Positions 34,499-40,214 of a stretch of 40,214 bases of DNA are shown in pieces. Where the stretch lies: contig NZ_CACVCH010000056.1 of the NCBI RefSeq assembly GCF_902729425.1, positions 26,053-66,266 on the forward strand. Reading direction: 5' to 3'. The stretch's first letter is position 1. The number at the start of each line of letters is the position of its first letter. The notes below the pieces were generated by a model. That model had not been told where the DNA came from. It searched no databases and worked only from the letters and a program-made list of their open reading frames with translations. The translations under genes and the position numbers were made by a program. Source of the stretch: Magnetospirillum sp. SS-4. Lineage in GTDB: Bacteria > Pseudomonadota > Alphaproteobacteria > Rhodospirillales > Magnetospirillaceae.

Positions 34499-36562
34499 GT
34501 GAGCCGGCTGGAACAATGGCTGATCGAGGCGGCCACTGCCCTCGTTCCCGGCGGAATCGAGCCGCCGCCGGCCGGTTCCGGCGACGCCGCCGCCTGGATA
34601 CGCCGTGGCATCGCCCTGCTGATGGCTGGGCGGAACCAGGAGGCCCTGGCCGCCCTTGACCACGCCATGGCCCTTACCGAATCCGAACCGGTGGGGTGGC
34701 TGGCCCTGACGGTGGCGCGGCTGCGCGGTGGCGACTGGCGCGGGGCGGCCTCGGCGGCGTGGTTCGCGGTCCGCCTGATTCCGGACGATCCTGATCTGGC
34801 GGCGGCGGCGTCCGAGGTATTCGGCGGGGTGCGTATGGTGGGGCAGTCGCTGGCGGCGGCGGGACGCTACGCCGAGGCCGACGACATGTTCGATCACCTG
34901 CTGCTGCTCAATCCCAGGGACTGGGGGGCGTTGCACGACCAGGGCGTTGCGGCCTACCGGCGCGGAGCCTTCGACGTGGCGGCGGATCTGCTGCGGCGGG
35001 TGGTGGCGGAGAGCGAGACCCCGGTGGCCCTGTGCAATCTGGGCGCCGCCCTGTCGGATCAGGGGCTGGCGGCCGAGGCGCTGACGGTCTATCGCCGCTG
35101 CATCGCCGCCTTTCCCGGCCATGCGCCGGCCTATTACAACGCCGGATGCTCGCTGGCGGTTTCGGGGCGGCTGGCCGAGGCCGAGGCCATGCACCGCAAG
35201 GCCATCGCCATCCGCCCGGATTATGCGGACGCCTTCAACAATCTCGGCAATCTCCAGGCCGATCTCGGCCGCATGCCCGAGGCGGTGGAAAGCTTCCGGA
35301 CCGCGGTGAGGTTCAAGCCCGACAACGTGCTGGCCCACAGCAATCTTCTCTACAACATGTATTACCTGCCCGAGGTCACCGGTCCGCAACTGGCGACCGA
35401 GGCGCGCCGATGGGGCGAGACCAGCGGCGCGCTGGGCCGGCCCGGGGTGATCCATGACAACGACCGCGACCCCGGGCGCCGGCTTCGGATCGGATATCTG
35501 TCGCCGGATTTCCGCGATCATGCCGCCTCCTACTTCATGGAACCGGTTCTGGAACATCACGACCGCGACGCCTTCGAGGTCACCTGCTATTCGCTCAACA
35601 AGATCAATGATCACGTCACCGAGCGCATGAGGGCGAACGGCCATGGCTGGCGCGACGTCGCCCGGCTGTCGGATCAGGCCCTGGCGGACCTGATCCGCGG
35701 CGACGGCATCGACATCCTGGTGGATTGCGCCGGCCATACCCACGGCAACCGGCTGGCCATGTTCGCGCTGGAACCGGCCCCGATCCAGGTCGGCAACCAC
35801 CTTGGCATGGCCGGAACCCTGGGGGTGCCGGCGATTCGCCATTTCGTCACCGACCGCCATATCGCGCCCGAAGGCACCGACGACCACTTCACCGAGACGG
35901 TGGTGCGGCTGCCCAACGCCTTCATGCCGTTCCGCCCCCGCGAGGACTGGCCCGAGGTGTCGCCGCGACAGCCGGGGCCGCCGCTCTTCGCCTTCTTCGC
36001 CGATCCGCTGCGCCTGTCGCCCATGCTGGTCGGGATGTTGCGGCGGATTCTCGACGGGGTTCCCGGCGCCCGGCTGCTGCTCAAGAATTCCCGCTACGGC
36101 AACCCCCAGACGGTGCGCCACTATCGCCAGATGCTGGCCCCGCTGGGAGATCGCTTCGATTTCGAGACCATCGAGGGCGGCTGGGCGCGGCAATGGCCGG
36201 TCTATGGCCGCATCTCGGTGATGCTGGACGGTTTTCCGGTGACCGGAGCCACCTCCACCGTCATTCCGCTGTGGATGGGAGTGCCGGTGATCAGCCTGGG
36301 CGGAACCCACCCCGGCCAGCGCTTCGGCGTCTCGATGCTGACCAATGCCGGGGTTCCCGAACTGATTGCCGCGACGCCGGATCAATACGTGGACATGGCC
36401 GTCGATCTGGCTTGCGACGGTGACCGGCTAGAGCGCTATCGCGCCACCTTGCGCGCCACCCTGGCCGCCAGCCCGCTGCTGGATTGCCGGGGCGGAACCC
36501 GCGATCTCGAACAGGCCTTTCGCGGCCTGTGGCGGCGATGGTGCCGGGGGGAGGGGGGGTAA
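34499..36562 (+). CDS. TPR-GT41 glycosyltransferase 6
   Basis: This 687-residue protein starts at a GTG only 3 nt after gene 5. The first 100 residues are poorly matched TPR-like helices (AAWIRRGIALLMAGRNQEAL), followed by better TPRs up to FNNLGNLQADLGRMPEAVES, and a GT41 region from about 326 (RRLRIGYLSPDFRDHAASYF). It is the most divergent of the six altered domains: GMAGTLG replaces GxxGTTG, RQWPVYGR replaces NMDVYGR, Arg505 replaces Lys in DPLRLS, and TSTVIPLWMGVP lacks the acid. The catalytic-type His is kept. It closes the cluster; the next plus-strand gene is not within the window. Confidence 0.85.
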   Translation: MSRLEQWLIEAATALVPGGIEPPPAGSGDAAAWIRRGIALLMAGRNQEALAALDHAMALTESEPVGWLALTVARLRGGDWRGAASAAWFAVRLIPDDPDLAAAASEVFGGVRMVGQSLAAAGRYAEADDMFDHLLLLNPRDWGALHDQGVAAYRRGAFDVAADLLRRVVAESETPVALCNLGAALSDQGLAAEALTVYRRCIAAFPGHAPAYYNAGCSLAVSGRLAEAEAMHRKAIAIRPDYADAFNNLGNLQADLGRMPEAVESFRTAVRFKPDNVLAHSNLLYNMYYLPEVTGPQLATEARRWGETSGALGRPGVIHDNDRDPGRRLRIGYLSPDFRDHAASYFMEPVLEHHDRDAFEVTCYSLNKINDHVTERMRANGHGWRDVARLSDQALADLIRGDGIDILVDCAGHTHGNRLAMFALEPAPIQVGNHLGMAGTLGVPAIRHFVTDRHIAPEGTDDHFTETVVRLPNAFMPFRPREDWPEVSPRQPGPPLFAFFADPLRLSPMLVGMLRRILDGVPGARLLLKNSRYGNPQTVRHYRQMLAPLGDRFDFETIEGGWARQWPVYGRISVMLDGFPVTGATSTVIPLWMGVPVISLGGTHPGQRFGVSMLTNAGVPELIAATPDQYVDMAVDLACDGDRLERYRATLRATLAASPLLDCRGGTRDLEQAFRGLWRRWCRGEGG

Positions 36563-36638
36563 TGCCGGCCAAACCTCCGAACCGATCCGGCGGTGCTTGC
36601 CGTCGCGGCGCCGAGTGGTCCGGGCCAGGCATGACAAG

Positions 36639-36665
36639 GCCCCCCGGGGCCAGATTCCGGGGGGC
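36639..36665. terminator. GC-rich hairpin between the glycosyltransferase cluster and the Spy-like gene
   Basis: A perfect 9-bp stem GCCCCCCGG with CCGGGGGGC around a 9-nt loop lies between convergent genes. It may end transcription from one or both sides, but no T-tract follows. Confidence 0.45.
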
Positions 36666-36689
36666 GGGCGTCAAGGGGGGATGATCGGA

Positions 36690-37166
36690 TCAATGCCCCA
36701 TGTGGTGGCGGCCGTGACGGCCCCCCATCAGGGAATCGGCGATCTTGCGCTGTTCCGGGGTCAAGATGTCGTAGAACCCGGTCATGGCGGGAATCACCGT
36801 GCGCATGGTCTCCACCCGGACCTCCATCATCTTCTGCATCTGCGCCATGCGGGCGGGCATGGTCGTGGCCGGCGGCTGGGCGGCCAGTTCGGCGCAGACC
36901 TTTTTCATGGGTTCGTGAGCGGCCTTCATGGTTTCCTTCAGCTTGGCGAGCGCCTCCTTCTGGGCTTCGCCCAGGCCAAGCCTGACCTCGGCGTAGGCCG
37001 CCTTGGCCGCCATCCTGGCATCCATGTCCGTGCACATGTGGTGGCCCATGGGGCTGCCGCCGCCCATGGGGCCGGCCATCATTGGATTGGCGCGGGCGAT
37101 GCCGACGCCGCCGGCCACGGCCAGGACGATGGCGACGGCGGCGGTGTAACGGGGAAAGGACTTCAT
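36690..37166 (-). CDS. Spy/CpxP-family periplasmic Met/His-rich protein
   Basis: This 158-residue protein has a signal peptide (residues 1-26, ending ARA) and helical sequence with the family LTxxQ motif as DILTPEQRKIADSL near the C-terminus. The mature ends are rich in Met and His (MMAGPMGGGSPMGHHM at the front, GGRHGRHHMGH at the back), which suggests copper or other metal binding, as in CpxP-like resistance proteins. GAGGTGA precedes ATG 37166; an upstream ATG at 37199 has no such site. Spy and CpxP are periplasmic chaperone or stress-sensor proteins. Tandem GTAAC sites upstream fit two-component control. Confidence 0.8.
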   Translation of the reverse strand: MKSFPRYTAAVAIVLAVAGGVGIARANPMMAGPMGGGSPMGHHMCTDMDARMAAKAAYAEVRLGLGEAQKEALAKLKETMKAAHEPMKKVCAELAAQPPATTMPARMAQMQKMMEVRVETMRTVIPAMTGFYDILTPEQRKIADSLMGGRHGRHHMGH

Positions 37167-37199
37167 GGTGTCACCTCGAATGGGGAGAACTGATGACAC

Positions 37200-37258
37200 C
37201 TTGTATAGACAAGCCGTGTAACCGGACTGTGCCCATCACGGTAACAGCCGGTAACAGC
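37200..37258 (-). promoter_or_regulatory. Promoter with tandem GTAAC half-sites before the Spy-like gene
   Basis: CGGTAACAGC is repeated directly at 37239-37248 and 37249-37258, giving GTAAC-N5-GTAAC. A third GTAAC is at 37218-37222. CpxR binds GTAAA-N5-GTAAA, so this looks like an operator for an OmpR-type response regulator. On the minus strand a TATACA -10-like box lies at 37202-37207 within an inverted repeat CTTGT-ATAG-ACAAG (37200-37213), and the -35 is poor, as expected for an activated promoter. The named regulator is inference. Confidence 0.5.
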
Positions 37259-37287
37259 CCAATCCCCGGGGCTGGACGCGGGGAATG

Positions 37288-37321
37288 AAAAAGGCCCGCG
37301 CTCTTTCGGGCGCGGGCCTTT
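37288..37321 (-). terminator. Rho-independent terminator of rpsA
   Basis: A perfect 12-bp stem (37290-37301 with 37310-37321) with an 8-nt loop, ending on the minus strand in a TTTTT run, lies 27 nt after the rpsA stop. Confidence 0.9.
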
Positions 37322-37347
37322 CCCAACAGCGGATCAGGCGGGAAGGA

Positions 37348-39042
37348 TTACTTCTCTTCCTGAGCCTTGCGCATGGCGGCGCCCAGGATGTCGCCCAGGC
37401 TGGCGCCCGAATCGGACGAACCGTAATCGGCCATCGCCTGCTTTTCTTCCTCGACCTCGCGGGCCTTGATCGACAGGGTGATCTTGCGCGAGCTCTTTTC
37501 CACGGTGGTCACCTTGGCGTCGATCTTCTCGCCGACGGCGAAACGCTCGGGGCGCTGCTCGGAACGCTCGCGGGACAGTTCGCCCTTGCGGATGAAGCCG
37601 GACAGGCCGTCGACGGCGACTTCCAGGCCGTTCTCGGTGACCTGGGTGACGGTACAGGTGACCACGTCGCCCTTCTTGATGGAGGACAGCGCGTTCTGGA
37701 ACGGATCATCCGACAGCTGCTTGATGCCGAGGCTGATGCGCTCCTTCTCGATGTCGACGTCGAGCACCTTGGCCTTGACCACGTCGCCCTTCTTGAAGTC
37801 CTGAATGGCGGCCTCGCCGGACTTCTCCCAATCGAGGTCGGACATGTGGACCATGCCGTCGATGTCGCCGGGCAGGCCGATGAACAGGCCGAACTCGGTG
37901 ATGTTCTTGATCTCGCCCTCGACCAGGGTGCCCTGGGGGAAGCGCTCCAGGAAGCCTTCCCACGGGTTGTTCATGGTCTGCTTGAGGCCGAGCGAGATAC
38001 GGCGCTTCTGCGGGTCCACGTCCAGCACCATGACCTCGACCTCCTGGGAGGTGGAGACGATCTTGCCGGGATGGACGTTCTTCTTGGTCCAGCTCATCTC
38101 GGAGACGTGGACCAGACCCTCGACACCGGGCTCCAGCTCGACGAACGCGCCGTAATCGGTGATGTTGGTGACGCGGCCGGTGAACTTGGCGTTGACCGGG
38201 TACTTGGCCTCGACGCCCTCCCACGGATCGGCGTCCAGCTGCTTGATGCCCAGGCTGATGCGCTGGGTCTCGGAGTTGAAGCGGATGACCTGGACCTTGA
38301 CGGTCTGGCCGATATGCAGGGCCTCGGACGGGTGGTTGATGCGCTTCCAGGCGATGTCGGTGACATGCAGCAGGCCATCGACGCCGCCCAGGTCAACGAA
38401 CGCGCCGTAATCGGTGATGTTCTTGACCACGCCTTCCAGGATCTGGCCTTCCTTCAGGTTCTCGATCAGCTCGGAACGCTGCTCGGCGCGGGTCTCTTCC
38501 AGCACGGCGCGCCGCGACACCACGATGTTGCCGCGCGAGCGGTCCATCTTCAGGATCTGGAACGGCTGCGGGGTGCCCAGCAGCGGGGTGATGTCGCGCA
38601 CGGGACGGATGTCGACCTGGCTGCCCGGCAGGAACGCCACGGCGCCCGACAGGTCGACGGTGAAGCCGCCCTTGACGCGGCCGAAGATGACGCCGTTGAC
38701 GCGCTGCTGCGCCTCGAACGACTTTTCCAGCAGGGTCCAGGCTTCCTCGCGCTTGGCCTTCTCGCGCGACAGCACGACTTCGCCGTTGCGATCCTCGTAG
38801 CGCTCGATGAAGACGTCGACGCGGTCGCCGGCCTTGATGTCGGCATTGCGGCCGGCGGTGGCGAATTCCTTCAGGGGGACGCGGCCCTCGGACTTGAGGC
38901 CGACGTCGATGACGGCGCAGTCGCCATCGATCTCGACGATCAGGCCGGTGATCACCTGGCCTTCGAACGAGCCGCCAACACCCAGGGTCTCGTCCAGCAG
39001 GGCGGCGAAATCGTCGGCCTGCGCAAGTGCGGAATTGGTCAT
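37348..39042 (-). CDS. rpsA: 30S ribosomal protein S1
   Basis: This 564-residue protein contains six S1 RNA-binding repeats, with the last four showing the clear pattern NITDYGAFVDLGGVDGLLHV, NITDYGAFVELEPGVEGLVH, NITEFGLFIGLPGDIDGMVH and TENGLEVAVDGLSGFIRKGE. S1 binds mRNA leaders and delivers them to the 30S subunit. I take the ATG at 39042 because AAGGAA lies 9 nt before it; a TTG two codons upstream is in frame. The position downstream of cmk is the standard proteobacterial order. A terminator separates cmk from rpsA, so rpsA needs its own promoter in the 120 nt between. Confidence 0.97.
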   Translation of the reverse strand: MTNSALAQADDFAALLDETLGVGGSFEGQVITGLIVEIDGDCAVIDVGLKSEGRVPLKEFATAGRNADIKAGDRVDVFIERYEDRNGEVVLSREKAKREEAWTLLEKSFEAQQRVNGVIFGRVKGGFTVDLSGAVAFLPGSQVDIRPVRDITPLLGTPQPFQILKMDRSRGNIVVSRRAVLEETRAEQRSELIENLKEGQILEGVVKNITDYGAFVDLGGVDGLLHVTDIAWKRINHPSEALHIGQTVKVQVIRFNSETQRISLGIKQLDADPWEGVEAKYPVNAKFTGRVTNITDYGAFVELEPGVEGLVHVSEMSWTKKNVHPGKIVSTSQEVEVMVLDVDPQKRRISLGLKQTMNNPWEGFLERFPQGTLVEGEIKNITEFGLFIGLPGDIDGMVHMSDLDWEKSGEAAIQDFKKGDVVKAKVLDVDIEKERISLGIKQLSDDPFQNALSSIKKGDVVTCTVTQVTENGLEVAVDGLSGFIRKGELSRERSEQRPERFAVGEKIDAKVTTVEKSSRKITLSIKAREVEEEKQAMADYGSSDSGASLGDILGAAMRKAQEEK

Positions 39043-39103
39043 AAGCAAGAGTTCCTTTCAGTCGTGTCTTTCTGGCCGGCCGGTTGTTTCCGGCGGTCTT
39101 AGC

Positions 39104-39142
39104 CAATAAGAAAGCCACCGCCTGGGGCTGTCCCTGGCGGTG
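39104..39142 (-). terminator. Terminator between cmk and rpsA
   Basis: On the minus strand CACCGCC and GGCGGTG (39136-39142 and 39116-39122) form a 7-bp stem, with an inner GGG-CCC pairing, followed by GCTTTCTTATT. It begins about 24 nt after the cmk stop. Confidence 0.7.
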
Positions 39143-39165
39143 TCCGGTGGTAGTGGTCTTCCGCG

Positions 39166-39795
39166 CTATCGTCCGGAACGGACCAGATCAAGGGCCGCGG
39201 CGAAAGCCTGTTCGGCGTCGAGATCGGAGGTGTCCAGGACGACGGCGTCCTCGGCGGGAACCAGCGGGGCGACGGACCGGTTGCGGTCGCGCTCGTCACG
39301 CTCCTTCATGTCGGCGAGGACGGTGCTGTGTATAGCCTCCAGCCCCTTGTCCTGCAACTCTTTCAGGCGGCGCAGCGCTCTTTTTTCCAGCGAGGCCGTG
39401 ACGAACAGCTTCACTCCGGCCTCGGGGCAGACCACGGTGCCGATGTCGCGGCCATCCAGCACCGCCCCCCGGCCGCCCGGCGGCTGGCGGGCGAAGCGGC
39501 GCTGGAAATCCAGTAGGGCGGCGCGGACCTCGGGAATCGCCGCGACCTTGGAGGCGGCCTGGGCGGCGGCGTCCTCGCGCAGGTCCGGCGCTTCCAGGTC
39601 GGCGGGGGCAAGGGCGCGGGCGGTCTCCCCCGCCTGGGCGGAATCGGCGGGATCAAGGCCGGCGCGGACCAGCTTCATTCCCACCGCCCGGTAGATCAGG
39701 CCGGTGTCCAGGTAATCGAAATCCAGTTCGGCGGCCAGGCGCCGCGCCAGGGTTCCCTTGCCGGCCGCCGCCGGCCCGTCGATGGCGATGATCAT
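39166..39795 (-). CDS. cmk: (d)CMP kinase
   Basis: This 209-residue protein begins with the P-loop [13 protein letters not shown] (residues 3-15), continues with [15 protein letters not shown], and has [20 protein letters not shown] and [17 protein letters not shown], the NMP-binding and lid regions of Cmk. It phosphorylates CMP and dCMP with ATP. Length is normal. It starts 2 nt before the stop of the upstream small gene on the same strand, so both are on one transcript, and it is followed by rpsA as in most Proteobacteria. Confidence 0.96.
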   Translation of the reverse strand: MIIAIDGPAAAGKGTLARRLAAELDFDYLDTGLIYRAVGMKLVRAGLDPADSAQAGETARALAPADLEAPDLREDAAAQAASKVAAIPEVRAALLDFQRRFARQPPGGRGAVLDGRDIGTVVCPEAGVKLFVTASLEKRALRRLKELQDKGLEAIHSTVLADMKERDERDRNRSVAPLVPAEDAVVLDTSDLDAEQAFAAALDLVRSGR

Positions 39796-39797
39796 GC

Positions 39798-40139
39798 TCA
39801 GTGATCCGAACCGTGCAGAATCTGGTCGGCGATGCCGGTTTCATAGGCCAGCCCTTCCGGCGTCAGGGAGACCACCATGGGAAAGGTTCCGCGAATCAGT
39901 CCTTTGCGTTCCAGGGCGGTCCACACCGCCGGAATCGCGAGTCCGGTGGCGTCCCGGGAGGCAACCACCTTGGCCCCCACATGGAAGTGGTTGCCGTGGG
40001 GGCGCGGCAAATGCGACAGGAACACCTCGCCGCTGTCCAGGCGGGTGCTGCTTTCCGGATGGCGCGCCAGTTCCTGGAACAGCGCCAGGGTCTTCAGTTG
40101 CAGGGCGTTGAGCTTGAGGGAATTGGTCCTGGGGGGCAT
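39798..40139 (-). CDS. Conserved protein of unknown function (about 113 aa)
   Basis: The reading begins [20 protein letters not shown] and includes [20 protein letters not shown], with a His-rich turn, and [20 protein letters not shown], which looks like the recognition helix and wing of a small winged-helix fold. It lies 2 nt upstream of cmk. The ATG at 40139 has no clear ribosome site and the frame stays open to the window edge, so the true start may be upstream. I know no function; a conserved small gene coupled to cmk in Rhodospirillales is what the context suggests. Confidence 0.7.
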   Translation of the reverse strand: MPPRTNSLKLNALQLKTLALFQELARHPESSTRLDSGEVFLSHLPRPHGNHFHVGAKVVASRDATGLAIPAVWTALERKGLIRGTFPMVVSLTPEGLAYETGIADQILHGSDH

Positions 40140-40214
40140 GCTTGGCTGTCCGTGATCGTCGGGGCCGGCATCATGGCACCGCCCGGTGGCGGAATCCAGA
40201 ACCCAGCGGCGGGG

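Noticed and set aside
36682-36692. Short palindrome TGATC-G-GATCA resembling an FNR site
   Set aside because: The spacing does not fit TTGAT-N4-ATCAA, and it overlaps the stop codon of the Spy-like gene between convergent genes.
37285-39102. 605-codon plus-strand frame
   Set aside because: It is antisense to rpsA, which has six clear S1 repeats.
40140-40214. Possible RNA gene or start of aroA at the right edge
   Set aside because: Only 75 bases are visible, with no cloverleaf or family motif; the minus-strand frame is merely open.
1-40214. CRISPR arrays, tRNA, rRNA, insertion sequences, prophage
   Set aside because: I saw no regularly spaced direct repeats, tRNA-like folds, transposase motifs or terminal inverted repeats.

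Overview
The window is GC-rich chromosomal DNA, almost fully coding, from an alphaproteobacterium. A Rhodospirillales member of the Magnetospirillum type fits best. The reasons are a ChuW/HutW anaerobic heme pathway, hopanoid genes (hpnG, hpnH), a GcrA-type zinc-finger protein, an FNR-type site, a five-heme periplasmic cytochrome and a large set of TPR/GT41 glycosyltransferases. The genus is an inference from gene content. I saw no phage, transposase, tRNA, rRNA or CRISPR array.

Region 1 (1-7985, minus strand) is an iron/heme block. Transcription runs from a TonB-dependent receptor through hmuT, hmuU, hmuV, hutW, hutX and a ChuY-like reductase, with overlaps or 13-nt gaps throughout. Together these would bring heme across both membranes and open it anaerobically to anaerobilin. 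A Fur-box-like palindrome covers the predicted -10 of the receptor promoter. A second candidate precedes an ExbB/TolQ-type gene that runs off the left edge.

Region 2 (8202-13930) holds a SYLF lipoprotein-like gene and a 33-codon membrane micro-ORF behind an FNR-like site. Three genes then form an operon on the minus strand: a 4'-phosphopantetheinyl transferase, a Pls/PosA-type single-module NRPS (adenylation, carrier, six membrane segments, three left-handed-helix domains) and a ribbon-helix-helix protein. A basic amino-acid homopolymer is the likely product class.

Region 3 (14014-19273) contains a methyltransferase-like gene, three small proteins, a RhlE-type DEAD-box helicase with a textbook terminator, and convergent, overlapping hpnG and hpnH.

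Region 4 (19461-22229) is a periplasmic redox set: a pentaheme cytochrome c, an exported protein made of NPCA repeats, an exported thioredoxin and a CcdA-type membrane protein.

Region 5 (22342-36562, plus strand) is the most unusual part. Six tightly linked genes encode seven TPR plus GT41 (O-GlcNAc-transferase-like) units, one protein being double-headed. Six of the seven catalytic domains share the same changes at positions that bind the UDP donor in human OGT. The seventh keeps the usual residues.

Region 6 (36690-40139, minus strand) has a Spy/CpxP-like Met/His-rich protein with tandem GTAAC sites upstream, then rpsA, cmk and a conserved small protein, with clear terminators after rpsA and cmk.
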